NCBI RefSeq assembly: GCF_000143415.4
Contig: NW_003314265.1
Location: 1,260,446-1,324,445 of the forward strand
Origin: Selaginella moellendorffii
Lineage: Eukaryota; Streptophyta; Lycopodiopsida; Selaginellales; Selaginellaceae
DNA length: 64,000 nt
Direction: 5' to 3'
Shown: piece after piece, positions 20,457-32,761 of the stretch
How positions within the stretch are numbered: the first letter of the stretch is position 1
How the letters are laid out: each line of letters starts with the position of its first letter
Position numbers and translations under genes: made by a program
The notes under the pieces: model-generated
Database searches by the model: none
What the model saw: the letters and a program-made list of their open reading frames with translations, nothing else
What the model was told of the DNA's origin: nothing

Positions 20457-22912
20457 AATTTTAAAGCGTGCTTGCATCTCTTCCACTCATCTTTGTAGGA
20501 GCTGTGTTTCAGGAGCTACCACCATTAGAGATCAATGACGTACAGGCATGCTAGGTGGAAGAATTGATTTATGAGGTCAAACTTCCTGATTCTTGATTGA
20601 TGAAATTCAAGGAGCTGGAGAGCTAGCATGGATTCTCATCCACCTTGCATGTAAGACATTGATAAAGAGAAGTTCTAGGGTGATGTAACTAATGTAATGC
20701 ACATGATTATAGATGAAATTTGAATATACTATCAATTCTACAATAATAGTTTAAAAAATCTCCATATACTCACTGGTCACCATAGATCCTTAAAACATTA
20801 AGGGATAAAATAATGATTAAAAGGTCTTTCATCAAATAATTACTTTTTTCCCAATTGGGTTAAAAGGGGAGAGGGAATGATTCCTATTGATTAATGGCTT
20901 CATAAAATATAATATACTCTTAAACAAGGTATATTTCTATTATTAAAATTGAAATCGTATATATTTAACATTCATGGGTTTAGGGTTTAGGGTTTTAGTA
21001 TTCTCAATGGTTTTAAAAGTACTTAGTAATTACCTCATGAGAAATTTAATATATGTAACTTCATCTAACTGTGGCATTTCAATTTTCAATAAATTGTTTA
21101 GTATTGCAATATAACTTGCACGGAGGTTATTGTTATGGTTGTGGACTTTGCTTAGACTTCTTTAATAACTATAAAGTTTTCTTTGACCTGTGTCAAGGAT
21201 TCTTCTAAGAATATTACCCATTGATTTCCTTTAAAGGCATTGTCTACCAAAAATCAAAATTATATAAAAATCAACTACTTTAGAAAAGTACTTACTTGGA
21301 TTAATATTTGATCTTTTTTGTATTCATTGCTTCCTAGTCCATATTAGTTTGATCATCAAACTCCTTTTGCTTTGCAAATACTTCGTCCTGGCCTTCTTTT
21401 GGCCTCTGCTATTGCTCCTCATCATCCTGTATAAAAAAACTAATTATATTGTAAGAAGATAAAGTTTTACCTTAGATGCTTTATCCTATCATCTTTGCTT
21501 GAAGTGTTGACCTATCTTAGTGAGCATAAATAATCACTTTTGAACTTAACCCTCTTTATCAACTTATTTTATTTCCTGTTTTTGCCTAAACATCCTTTAA
21601 CTACATCTTTTTCTTCATGGTATCTTGAAATGCTTGCAAATTAACTTATTCACAAAGTAGTTCCCTCACATACCCTCTAGCAACAACAATTGTCATTTAT
21701 TCAACTTCATATTCCTGTAAAGTAGTTGGTTCAAGTGTATTAAATTTGGAATTTATTGCTCCTCCCGCCCCTAATCAAACTTGAAGTAAGCTTGTTTACT
21801 TTTTTGTTTTTCCTCCATACCCCAAAAGAGGTTCATCATATCATTAGCCACTTCATTGCTTCTTGCTTTCACATTTCTAAGGTTGATGCCTATTGCATTA
21901 AGTTGATTCCTTGAGGTTATTGGTGGAAGCTTAAACATCAACTTCTCTAACTCTTTCCTTCTCTTTGATAGAAATCTTGTTGTCTTCTTTGTCCTTGATC
22001 ACTACCTTAATGTCTTCTTTTACTCAACATATAAATGACAAACCATTCATTTAAAATAGTTTAAAAATAAAGTACTTAGTTGCTCCTTGTTTAGCTTTAT
22101 TTTCTTGCTTGGTTGCTCATCAAGATCATCAGAAACCTCATAAACCATTGGATTCTTCTTCTTGTGATTGTGCTTTGTCGGTGTCATACTCTCTCGTTTG
22201 CTAGTTGTCACTTTGCTCCTTTCCTGTGCTTTACTCTTTACAATTTTAGCTAATGTTCTGCACTTCTTGGCTTCTCAGGTATCTCTGTCTCAAGATTTTC
22301 CTTGACATTAGTTTTTGCCTTGGTTTTTGAACTATGAATATGTGGTAGAAAGTAAAAAGCTAGTTATAGAACTGTGTTACCTCGGTGACGCAATAGTGTG
22401 CACCATTTTAACGCTGACCACTCCTTGGAATTAAAGGAAAGAAGTGGAAAAAGAAAGATGGAGTAGGTGAAGCAAAGCGATGCTACTTCCCTGAACCCCC
22501 ACAGCTAGACTTAGACCTCCTGAACTAGATCGCAATTACTTCCAATCCGGCGTAGCTGCTTGCACTACTTGATATTTTCATAAAGGAGAGCGGCTTCTTG
22601 GCAGTGGCGCAAATTAGTTCGCTGGTTCCGGCAGAAGGTCACACACATCTGAAGGGCCTTGCTTATTTCCCACATCGAAGGATGAATTTATTCAGTACTT
22701 CTCATTTAGGAAATGTACCTTTGTCCTGGTCCCTTGCTTGTTCTCGGCATAGTATAGTTTATAAACCAAATTAAATTAACCCACCCTTTGAACCTTTAAA
22801 TTTTCGAAACGAGACATTCCCATTTTTACTTTTGGAGCACCTGTGCGTGAGAGTTGGAGAAAGTCCTCGAGCCATTTGCACCGAGAGCAAAGTTTTGGAG
22901 TGTTGGTGAAGT
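20457..22912. other. AT-rich intergenic block with decayed fragments
   Basis: About 2.4 kb without a supported gene. It holds a short run of plant telomere-like units (three TTTAGGG-type repeats at 20976-20998). It also holds AT-rich sequence with Glu/Lys/Gln-rich shadows on the minus strand at 21.3-22.3 kb, perhaps an old transposon gene. At 22540-22655 there is a fragment related to 18628-18740. Confidence 0.5.
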
Positions 22913-23821
22913 TCACACCCGAGTAGAAAAGCCTTGGACCTGATCTTGAGTTGGAGCGTCACGCATTTGATCATCCGCAGTCTCCTCTGCCAGTTTTCGA
23001 CGGAGAAGTTCTTCGAGCTCCTTGAGCTGGAACGTGTAGAGCGCGACGAGGCCGAACTTGCCCAGGCCACCCGACTCGGCCACCGTGTTTGCGGCTGGTA
23101 TCACCGTCCCCAAGATCTCGGTGTAGAAGCCGGAGCCACGGTTGCGAGGATCAAACGTGACGTCCGGGAGTTTCTCCTCAGGGGGCAGCCGCTGGAGCAA
23201 GGCCTGGAAATGCTGGCAGCCAGAGTAGGACTCGTCCAGGAATTCCTGATTGCGAGCGATGGTTCTAGCGTCCCGGATCAACTCCTCGCCATCGCCCTCT
23301 CGCGAGAAGAAGCTCGATTCCGCCCAGAAGACTGTTCTAAGCCCGAAAGATCTCGCGCTGGTCAGTATCGCTTTGTCTACCCGCGAGTCCCTGGAAGATC
23401 TCATGTAGTGGAACAGCCGCCCTTTCACCCTCTTCCGGAGAAAGAGTAGAAGGCTCCCATCCAGCGCGGGAGGAGAGAAGCTCTCCACCACCGAAGATCT
23501 CATCCTGGATTCGTCGCTCTCGTCCAGCCGGACGATCGCGCTCGATCTGTGGTACATCTCCGAGTAGTGGATGCAATCCTCCGCCGTCTTCCTGGAGCGA
23601 TCCATGACTAACCTAGGCATGCCCAGCGCCAGCAGCAGCGCCTCCAGCTCCACGCCCGCCATGGCGCACGCTCGCGAGAAGTGGTAGCGCGTCGCCATCG
23701 TCAATCGCAGCATCGCGAGCTGGAGCACGCCGTAGTAGTAGATCTCCTCCGCCGATGCATTCGTCCTCTTCCGGATCCTCACCCCTGGGCAAGAATCGCC
23801 GTGGATCAATCGCCTCAACAT
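22913..23821 (-). CDS. Unrecognised 302-residue plant protein
   Basis: Intronless frame of 302 residues starting at ATG 23821, GC-rich and with plausible codon use. I do not recognise the family. The N-terminal third is basic and helical-looking. The middle has a Ser/Arg-rich stretch followed by WAESSFFSREGDGEELIRDA. The C-terminal part contains FDPRNRGSGFYTEILGTVIP and a Gly-rich AESGGLGKFGLVALYTFQ, then a Leu/Glu-rich helix (LKELEELLRRKLAEE). There is no signal peptide or clear membrane segment. It is head-to-head with separase at 59 bp, so the two may be co-expressed; that is inference from position only. Confidence 0.65.
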   Translation of the reverse strand: MLRRLIHGDSCPGVRIRKRTNASAEEIYYYGVLQLAMLRLTMATRYHFSRACAMAGVELEALLLALGMPRLVMDRSRKTAEDCIHYSEMYHRSSAIVRLDESDESRMRSSVVESFSPPALDGSLLLFLRKRVKGRLFHYMRSSRDSRVDKAILTSARSFGLRTVFWAESSFFSREGDGEELIRDARTIARNQEFLDESYSGCQHFQALLQRLPPEEKLPDVTFDPRNRGSGFYTEILGTVIPAANTVAESGGLGKFGLVALYTFQLKELEELLRRKLAEETADDQMRDAPTQDQVQGFSTRV

Positions 23822-23880
23822 AAACCCTAGAATGTGGTGTTTCGAATTTCCCGCTTGGACAGGATCTAGGGTTCTTAGCT
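23822..23880. promoter_or_regulatory. 59-bp head-to-head gap with paired telo-boxes
   Basis: The start codons of the unrecognised gene (-) and separase (+) are only 59 bp apart. The gap has AAACCCTAG at 23822-23830 and CTAGGGTT at 23866-23873, that is, a telo-box on each strand. In plants telo-boxes are linked to genes expressed in dividing cells, which would suit separase. Confidence 0.5.
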
Positions 23881-26800
23881 ATGGCGCCGGCTGCCCGGGG
23901 GACGGCGAGGAAGGCGAGAGCAGCAGCGCCAGCAGCAATATCCTCCATTGCGATCTCCGAGGAAGGTATTCTGGCTCGCATTTCCAGCTCGGAATCCATC
24001 GCCGGGCTCTCGGATCAGGTCCGATGCTACTTAGAATTGAACGCGAAGAATTCCAAGGAGAGTGAGGGCCATGCGCGAGCGAAGAGGGTTGTTCCTTTCC
24101 TCGGGCGCTTGCTCAAGCTGTGTAGTGCTGAGCTGAAGAAGATTCCAGCGGAAGGGGACACGATGGGGTATCAGCGGGGAGGCGATCTCTTTGGAGTCGT
24201 GGGTGTGGCTTTGGAGTCACTGGACAGTTTAAGGCCCTGGCTTGCTAGCGGGATCATCGAGATCGAGCTGCAGAGATACGGGTTTGTGCGTCGATTGGTG
24301 TCGTGGAAGAGGTACAGGGAAGCTGCCGCGGAGTGTAGGAAAATACTAGCGAGCCTCAACGCTCGAGTGTTTTCTTTGGCCAAGGATGAGAAGGCCCGGA
24401 AGAATGCGAAGAACTCCAAGAACCAATCTGACAAGCTGGTTTTGCCCACTCCGAAGAGCTCCGAGGACATGGTTCCTGGTTTACCAGCTCTAGTGGTCGG
24501 AGTGGCCACGGACTTGATACTATACACCGTCGAAAGTGGCGAACGAGACATCGACGTTTTGGAGAGTTTGGCTCGTCTTCCTCGCCAACTAGAGCCATGG
24601 CTGAGGTAGGCTACGTTTTTTCTTAAGATGGTCTTGGGAACACTTTGTTGGCCTTTGGATGCAGTGTTATGGATTCCAAGGACCAGGGAGCGCAAAGAGA
24701 CGCCGTTTTCAAGGCGTTGTACAGGTCCACTACGATTCTGATAGCGAGGAGTGCAATTGAAGCCGAATCTCTTTACAGTTTTTGCACAATTGCTCTGGTT
24801 TGGTGCAGTATCTCGTCCCAGGTCGATCAGTATCTTAAGGTACTTGCCATCTATTAACGTAATCGTTTAGTGAGGCATCTCACTGCAGGTTGCTCGTAAA
24901 TTTTGCTCGAGTCCCTCTGTTCAGGAAAATGTTGCGTTAGATCTTTGCTTGTTTGTAATCGCCAGTCTACGGTCCAAAGTAGAGGTAAAGGCTACTTATT
25001 CTTTCAGTCATGTGAGTTACAAGCTATGTCTTTTTTTTATATGCAGCTACATTTGGTTAGTGAAGAGATGTTGGAGGTATGTAAGCTGATGACTTGTGGT
25101 TTTCTGACTTTGATCATCTGCTTTTTCAAGGAAAGCGCCTTGAAAGTTCAGAACCTTATGCTAAACAGTAGCATGCCATCAGATGAGCTTCGGGGGCTAA
25201 TTTCAGTTACATATAATATGGGAGTGCAGTTATACAACAAGAAGGAGTATGACTTGGTAATACTTACTATGATCTGAATACCTGACTTCCTGTATTCAGG
25301 CATGCAGGCCTCTCAAATTGGCTCATGACGGTACTTGGATCAGGGTGGATTTCCTGTCGATGATATCTGCTGTTCCGGTTGTTGAGGCTGTTTCGGAAGC
25401 TTGCGTAAAAACTTCGGCGTACGTGGACTGTTTGGTACGAAACAGTGATACCGACTATGCAATAGAAGTTCTTCGAAACTCGCTGGTTTACTGGCTAAGG
25501 GTTCATAGCCAGGGGTTCAAGCTTGAAAGTCCTCAAAGTGTATTGAAGCTCTGGTGCAAGGTATGTTTGGATGTTTCTGAGCTCTTTCTGAATATCCCGA
25601 AATCTGTACAGGTTACCCTTGAATTCGCACCAGAACTATGCTGCTTGTACGGCTCTTTATGTGATCTGCAGCCACCTGCGCCTGCTGCATCGCTGGGCCT
25701 AATTCTTGAAGGGGTAAAGGATTTTGAGGTTATGATTTAACGTGTTAAAAGCTCTTGGCAGCAATTACTGGCTCTTGATGATACAGAAAAACATGGGATA
25801 GAACAAGTTAAGGAAGAACTCATCAGTTTTCTTGCTGATGAGGTCTACAATGGTGGATCTTGTCCTCTTGAACTTTCAAGAGTTTTGATAGAGAAAGGTC
25901 GCTTTGCACGGAAGAAAGGAATGCAGAACCTTGGAACTGTTATCGCTCTCCTATCGAAGGCTTTGCTACTTTCTGTAAGTCCTTTCTTTTTTTCTGTTTT
26001 TTTTTTTGGACGATAAATGCTAATACTTACGTTGACAGGAAAATGCTTTAAGGACAGGGGAAGAAGAGAAAGTAGAAACGAACTACCTTTGTGCTGTTGC
26101 ATATTGTCTTCGGGCACATTGTTCTCAGGAGGCAGATTCTTCATCCGAGGTGTGAACATGGGCCTTGTGGCATATTTTACACCAAGTGTTCTTGTTTCAG
26201 GAATATGTTGCGGATTTGACTTCAGCAGTTAAAGCCTGGAGAAAGTTTCTGGGATATCTAAGAACTGGAGCAAGCGCTGGAGCATCTTATAGGATGACGA
26301 AAGAATCAATTTTATTTTTATTGAGGAGCATGGCAGATTTGTTGTCTTTGAAGGTAAGGTCTTCAAATTTATATATGTATTCCAAAGCAACAAAATGGCA
26401 GGCATTGACGAGTCTACAAAATGAGATACAATTATTAATATTCGAATTCATTTCGTACTGGTATGGATCACAGAGTTCTTCAGTTTGGGAAAATACGCGT
26501 ACCAGCCATGTTCTTTGTCTTGTTCCCCTATCGTCGGACTTCGAAGCTATCCTGCAGACGAAGTTTGGACAGAAAATGGACGTTTTGTACGATTTTGGGA
26601 AAACTACCGATTCACTTGCGGCAGCAGTAAAGCTAGTCCTCAGTGAAGATTTGTCCGCATTTTCTCAACAACATTTGTTGGAAACTGACGCGGCTCTCAC
26701 ATTGGCTCGTGGTACACCGAATGTAAGTGTTGTCAAACTCTTATTTTTTATAAGTGATGCCTGACTTATCTTTGATTTGCCAGAGTTTTCGGGAGCGTGT

Positions 26801-29800
26801 ACACTTATCAAGGTTACAGTTCTATTTGGCCGAAGTATTTATGCAAAGAGGGGACTTGGAAATGGTACGTGCTTCATGTTTATAGTCACTAACTATTAAA
26901 TGGAATCTAGGCTATCAAACTTGCAACCGAAAGCCTTCAATTGCGGCTGAAGCTTCTAAATCGTACCTTCTTAGTGTCCAAGGATGTGAGCCATAGCACT
27001 TCAAAAAGCAAAGTCGAGGCAGTCGGTCCTTCTGCAGTCCTTTCATGGCCATCGTTGCTCAGCCGTAATACGTGCTACGAATTCAGTCAATGGCACATCC
27101 TTGGTGATTATTTAGAAAGTCTGATGCAGGTACTTATATTTAAGTTTTTAATGATTGTTTCACTCTACTCTGTTTTCAGGTCGGTTCTTTGCATGAAAAA
27201 CTAGGATTCTCTGACGAAGCTGAGAGAAGCTTTCGTGAGGGACTTTGGTTGGCGAAGGCTCAAAATCTAACTTTTTCTTGTATACGTTTTACTTCTGCTT
27301 TAGGTACGTTAGAACAGTTCTTCACAACAAAAGTATTTTTGTTTGTGTTACAGGTGAAGTGCACAGGAAGCAGCACATGTGGGAACATGCCGAGGAAGGT
27401 TTAAAGGATGCTGAGAAAATGCTGGAAGAGCTTAATAGTGGCAATGTTTGTGCCGGCTGCATTACGATGGAAAAATGTCTTCTTAAACTGCGGTTTGGGG
27501 ATCTCGCTCGGCACTCTCCAAAGCTGGACGGAGGGAACATTTTCACCAATACCAAACTGGACATTGGTCTGATGCACTACGAATTTGCGATAGAAGCTTT
27601 GACCGAGTTGCCTTTCTTGCGGGAAGTCTTGGAGGAGTTCAAGCATGCCTCTCATGGAGAGTGCAGAAAGTTCCGTCTGAGAGACACTACGTTGTCAGCC
27701 TGGACGCACTACAAGTGGGAATATCATAGTCGGTGTTTGGCCGCGAAGCTGTTTATCGAACAAGGTGGGTTTATACTTCCTTGTGCGTTGTTTAACACTT
27801 TTCCTGTTTGTAGGCAGCTGTCGGTTTCAGCTACGAGACGTCCTCAAGGCAGAAGAGAGCTACCTGCAAGCGAGACAGCTTATTAATGTAGAAGTCGAAA
27901 CCTCTGAGCAGAGCTCCCATGCTAGCATCAACGCAAGTTTGTTCCCCCTAGAGGAAGCGAACTTGCTGTATAACTGGAGCTTACTTCGTTTGTGGGAAGG
28001 GTGTGCTCAAAGGTTTGTACATATTATCTTCTTGCCGATATCTTATTTCTGGTTGCAGAGTTAGTGACGAATTTTTGTCTATGCCATGCACTTGGTTGTA
28101 CCGCGCCTTTTTCTTGAGTATTACGGCTTCTGTTTTGTCTAAAAAGGTATGCATCTATTTCTCTTAATGCAGGACATGCTCCAATTTGTTTTGAACTCAG
28201 GTGTGCCAACTTTTAGCAATCCTTCACTTTTTAATGCTTGCTACGAATAATAGCAACCATGAGACGAAGGAGCTAGCCGCCTATTTTCACCAAGCATCCA
28301 TAGGATCGATGAGTCGCCAGCAACACCTTCTAGTACTCGACTCTAAATCGCAACAGGTGTTTATTTGCTTTATTGTGTTGGTTTATACTGAAATACTGTC
28401 CAGGCTGATGCTCGAACGTGTATAAAAGAAATGAGAAAAGCACTGAGGTGGGCAATCTCGATCTGTATATGGAATTTCCTAAGGTCGTGGTTTTAATCTT
28501 TGGCTAGAGTGGTACAAGAAGGATCGTTTGATCTGAGGGCCGAGTTTAAGGCGCTTATGGACGGATTGCCTTCCGCAACTATATGCTGCATCAGCTTACT
28601 CGAGCAAGAGTTCTCTTTTATTTTGGAGCAAATTGGTAAAGATCCTAGTGCCGCATGGCTACTTATCTCTCGTATCGGAGGCGATGTCGTGGTTACCATC
28701 CTCCCCATAGGCTGTGCTAATCGTACTGGTTTTGAAGTTCGCCAAGCACCTGAAAGCAGATGGAGGCACAAAAGCGTCTTAGAATCCGATGCTCTAGTCA
28801 GAGCCTTTATGGGAGAACTGGCCTCTATTCTAGATGAAAGCCGTCAATCTACGTCTCGTCTACTGCCAGTATCTACTCCAGAAGAAAAAAACCAGTGGTG
28901 GAAATGGAGAACTGAGCTAGATACACGACTGGCTTCATGTCTAAGGTCTGACGTTTTTTATTTTTTTATTTTTTTATTTTATTTTTATTTATTTTGTCTT
29001 TTCTGCAGAAACATAGAAAACAGCTGGCTTGGATTCTGGAAATGTCTGCTGCTGGGAGAACCTGCTCGATCCTCTGTTTCAGAAGCCCTTCGCAAAAAGT
29101 CCAAGGAGCTGTGCCGAACTTTGAAGTCCAAAAGCTTCCTTGGGCAATTGAAAGCATGTAAAGTACCTGAGGAAGCGCTGGTAAAGTTATTGCTGCAAGC
29201 AGTTGGCTCACTAGAAGCTGAGCAGCTCCGCCAAGGTATCGCTTTCATTCTGGGTTGGGATCATAACCTTGGAGAAAGGGAGGAATTATTGATTGAGAAA
29301 GCATCGGAAGTATTTCGTTCTTCATTTTTATCGGCAATCAACAAGGAGCTGGATATTGAGTGGGAACCTGTTGAGCTTGTCCTTGATGGTAAATTGCAGG
29401 TAACTTTGTTTCTGCAACGTTTTTCACTTCTAACACTTCTTTTCGCAGGCCTTACCATGGGAAAGCCTTCCCGTCATGCGAAAACTTGAAACATATCGCA
29501 TGCCTTCGCTAGGAAGCATAAAAGCCGTTTTCATCCACCATAGATATTCATTGTTGGAGCTCGACGTTTGTGATGGCTTGGGGCGTCTACAACTAAATGG
29601 AAAGGCGAGAAGAAACGCCATTAGAGGAGCATCCAGACCAGCCGTCAATCCTCATAGTACATTTTACCTGTTAAATCCTGGAGGTGATTTAGAAAGCACA
29701 CAGTCGGCTTTTGAGGAATGGTTTAGGCGCCAAAAAGGCTGGGAGGTAACTGGATTTTCTTACGCTCTAAACGCTTTACACCATTATCTTTCAGGGTAAA

Positions 29801-30430
29801 ACAGGCCAGGTCCCTACGCTTGACGAGTATTTGGAAGGATTTCAGCAGCATGACATGTTCGTTTATCTCGGACATGGCAGTGGTAACTTTTATGTTTTTT
29901 CTTTTAAATGCGAGTAACACATTATTTCAGGTGACCAATATTTTCCTGAGAAGCACATGCGCAAGCTTGTACACTGTCCAGCATCGCTTCTGATGGGATG
30001 TAGCAGTGGTCGTTTCTCCGCAAGGGGAGACTACGAACCAGTTGGAGTGCCGCTATCTTACCTCATGGCTAGTTGTCCTTTGGCTATAGCAAACCTGTGG
30101 GACGTGACTGATGGAGACATCGACCGGTTTAGCAGAGCTGTGCTCCAGAGATGGCTAGAGAGCTGTGCAAACGAAGGGGCCTCGAAACCAAAGATCAAGA
30201 CGCCGGTGAAGGCCCCAAGAAGGGGTAGAAGTTCGTCGAAGGCAGTACAGGAGGTGGACGACAGTTTATCTACGACCGAAGAATGGGAAGAAGTTTGCAT
30301 CGGTCCCAGCATCGAAGCCGGCAGGGAAGCGTGCAGACTTCCATACTTGATTGGAGCATCGCCTGTCTGCTTTGGAGTTCCGACTGTTATTCGCAGGAGC
30401 AAAACGGACGATAAGATCACGAGTCAATGA
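23881..30430 (+). CDS. Separase (peptidase C50, ESP1/AESP type)
   Basis: Multi-exon gene (about twenty short introns) from ATG 23881 to TGA 30430. The long N-terminal part is helical-repeat-like and poorly conserved, as usual for separases. The C-terminal peptidase region is clear: LPWESLPVMRKLETYRMPSL, then NPGGDLESTQSAFEEWF, the catalytic His in FVYLGHGSGDQYF (near 29870-29950), the catalytic Cys in ASLLMGCSSGRF (near 30000), and the block VPLSYLMASCPLAIANLWDV. Separase cleaves the cohesin kleisin subunit at anaphase, in mitosis and meiosis, after securin is removed. The first exon ends at 24605 (CTGAG|GTAGGC). Some middle exon borders are approximate. Fragments of this gene are scattered at 18.6-19.4 kb. 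Confidence 0.92.
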
Positions 30431-30654
30431 TGCTGGCTTTGCTGCAGGTAAAACAAATCTAAGCTGTTTGGCTTCTCTGTAATGCCGTATTTTCTTGTCT
30501 CAGGCACTTCAGATGGTTGAAGCACCTGCAACTCAAGCTTGGCTTTCTAAAGAAGCCTCTGCTCGTTTTAATGTGGGACCATGGTAAATTCCTCCTCGTA
30601 ACCATTGCTACAGTGACTCAGCTGTGGTTTTGCAGGCTTACCTTTGCTAGGTAA
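30427..30654 (+). other. Possible short spliced ORF overlapping the separase stop
   Basis: The separase stop overlaps an ATG (ATGATG). From 30427 a frame reads MMLALLQ, and through two good GT-AG introns (about 30448-30503 and 30584-30634) continues ALQMVEAPATQAWLSKEASA, RFNVGPW and LTFAR before TAA. It may be just the spliced 3' UTR of separase. I include it because both junctions preserve one frame. Confidence 0.2.
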
Positions 30655-30762
30655 AGCCCGCACAGTGGTTTTTCCATCGCTCTAGGAGGAAAAGAAGAGC
30701 ACCAGTGTTGCAAGGGGGGTTTCTCGGCATTCTTGCGTGCGCTCGACTCGAGTCTACTCGCC

Positions 30763-30948
30763 ATGGACGACAAGAAGAATGCGGCGAAGACTAGTGCACA
30801 GGGCGTCCAGCGCGAGGATGTTCTCAAGGCGGCGAAGAAGAAGCCCCTCCCTCCAAAGCGTGGCGAGGTGAAGAAGGAAGTGGTGGCGTCGCTCATCACT
30901 TCAATCGGCTCACTGCTGCCACCGTCGTCTTCGTGCTGCTCTTCGTGA
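30763..30948 (+). CDS. Small basic protein, unknown
   Basis: 61 residues from ATG 30763. The N-terminal two thirds are Lys-rich (MDDKKNAAKTS, then REDVLKAAKKKPLPPKRGEV), followed by a short hydrophobic stretch (VVASLITSIGSLL) and a Ser/Cys tail. Not recognised. GC-rich coding-like sequence downstream of separase on the same strand. It could be a small nuclear- or organelle-encoded-type accessory protein; no function can be assigned. Confidence 0.4.
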   Translation: MDDKKNAAKTSAQGVQREDVLKAAKKKPLPPKRGEVKKEVVASLITSIGSLLPPSSSCCSS

Positions 30949-31432
30949 CAGGCAAAAGCTTCATCATCTCTAGTGTTTCTCCAGATCTATGTTGCTAACA
31001 GATATGTGAGTGAACCGAGTGGAATCGTCCGCGTGAGATGGGCGTGGCTCGGTTTTGTGCTATAGAAATCTCTTTCGCGCTTAGTGGGCCTACACTGTTG
31101 CTTCGCACCAGATGCAGGCCCTGTCAAAATCCCCTCTTCTTTTCGAGGATCGATCCTTTTGCTTATGGGAACCTTCCTTCCTATCTTCCTATCTTCTCCA
31201 AGGAAACTTCTCGGTGTGTGCTCGATTTTAAGATTTGTTTAATAATGTTAAACAAATACTAATATTAAAATTATAGTTTTTCCTTTATCACTGTTTCTTG
31301 TACAGATCGTCTCTCTCATTCGAAACCTTAAGGAATAGCAGCATAGGAAATATAAACGAAAGGATTATCTTCGCCAAAGAGAAACATTGATCAATCAATA
31401 CAGCTTGGGCGGCGTATCTATTATACATGGTT
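30949..31432. other. Intergenic sequence
   Basis: 3' flank of the small basic gene and 3' flank of the first CVNH gene. No further feature seen. Confidence 0.4.
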
Positions 31433-31861
31433 TTAGCAACAAACTAGAACTCCATCCTGGTTGGCAACGTGTTTGTTCACATCCACCGCAGCCGAACGCT
31501 TGTTGCAGGTGGTATGCAGATTGGTTTCTAGCAAACTTCCGGGGGAGCAGCTCTTCGCAAATTGGCCTATCGGGTGCCACTTGAGATGGCCTTGATCGTT
31601 GGAGAAGCACAGGTTGAGATCCAGCGACGTCTTCTTGCGACCCCCGTCATACGTTTCGCAATTCCCGTGGAGCGTGGTGCCAATGTAGCGGATTTCCAAG
31701 CAAGATGTTGGGTAACCAGAGCAAATTGCCTGTCAAGAGTATCAAGTTGCTTCATTGAAAGAGATCCTTTGAAATTTCCAAACCTCGATGTGAGATGGTT
31801 TGATCACTGTGAGCACCAGCGCCGCCACGACCCAAAATCCTGCCCTTTCTCCTCGCCTCAT
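31433..31861 (-). CDS. Secreted cyanovirin-N-homology (CVNH) protein 1
   Basis: Two exons, 31861-31784 and 31729-31433, joined in phase 0 by a 54-bp GT-AG intron; 124 residues. Exon 1 is a signal peptide (RAGFWVVAALVLTVIKPS). Exon 2 is one CVNH domain: it opens AICSGYPTSCLEIRYIGTTL and continues HGNCETYDGG, then the hallmark TSLDLNLCFSNDQGHLKW, then the second half with ETNLHTTCNKR and VDVNKHVANQDGVL. Paired cysteines are kept. CVNH proteins are mannose-type sugar-binding lectins known mainly from cyanobacteria, ascomycete fungi and a fern. Here it is likely an apoplastic lectin, perhaps in defence (inference). A tandem paralogue lies 242 bp upstream. Confidence 0.85.
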
Positions 31862-32103
31862 ACCTTGTAAGAGTTCTCTCGCTTCTTTCGTCCCTCAACG
31901 GCAAATGCCGTGTTACTAAATACTCAAACGAAGCTCATTTTGTGTTTGCCAAATGGCAGTAAGCAAACACCACTGTACAGTGGCTAAATTGTCTTTGGCA
32001 AATAAACCTCGATCAATGGTCGGAACATCCGAGCTGTGATTTAAATCATCCCTTTCATTGGGCTGGCAATGCAAATTATTTAGATAAATCTATGAGCGTT
32101 TCT

Positions 32104-32553
32104 CTAGCAGCAAGTCAAGACTCCATTCTGGTTAGCAACATGTTTGGTTACGTCCACGGAGATCTCTTGCTTGTTGCAATAGGCAATCAACTTGGTGTTC
32201 TCCATTCTCCCCATTCCATAGCAGCTCTCCACAAAGTGGCCCATGGGGTGCCACTTGAGCGCACCGTGATCATTGGAGAAGCAAAGATTGAGGTCCAGGG
32301 ATGTGTCTCTGTATCTGTTGTTGTAGGCGCTACAAACGGCATAAAGTGTGGTGTGAAGGTAACGGATGCTCCAGCAAGTTTGCTCGTAGCTACTACAAAC
32401 ACCCTGGAAAGATGAAGATGGTGATGAATCACATCTATTATACAAGCGATATAAACCATTAGAGAAGTAAGTGATCACTCACACAACCTCGACATTAAGT
32501 TCCAATGTTGCTAGACCCAAGACGGCCACCATCCAAAGTTCTGTGTGTCTCAT
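32104..32553 (-). CDS. Secreted cyanovirin-N-homology (CVNH) protein 2
   Basis: Same gene plan as its neighbour: exon 1 32553-32488 (signal peptide, LWMVAVLGLATLELNVE), an 84-bp intron, and exon 2 32403-32104; 121 residues. The domain starts GVCSSYEQTCWSIRYLHTTL. It carries TSLDLNLCFSNDHGALKW and ends VDVTKHVANQNGVLTCC, matching copy 1 closely in the conserved parts and differing in loops. The intron position after the signal peptide is identical, so the pair arose by tandem duplication. Loop differences in the sugar-contacting regions could give different glycan preference. Confidence 0.85.
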
Positions 32554-32761
32554 TAGAGCCCTTGTTGGCTTTGATTTGTTTCTATGTTTTGTTAAATACA
32601 AAAATTTCTCATGCAATACAAAACTAAAACTAACTCCTCGATGGCAGACAAATGGCAGAGTGTCAAAGCGCTTAAATGTGGCAAAAAAAATAGTAAAAAA
32701 AGGTCAACCCTTTTCTAACGTGGCTATAAAACGAAGAGGTTTATTGTTCCAGCAAAGTAAA

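Noticed and set aside
20976-20998. Interstitial telomere
   Set aside because: Only about three TTTAGGG-like units; common as short runs in plant intergenic DNA.
32471-32761. Upstream extension of the 228-residue protein
   Set aside because: AT-rich, low-complexity residues, and overlaps exon 1 of CVNH copy 2; the ATG at 32762 gives a natural start.
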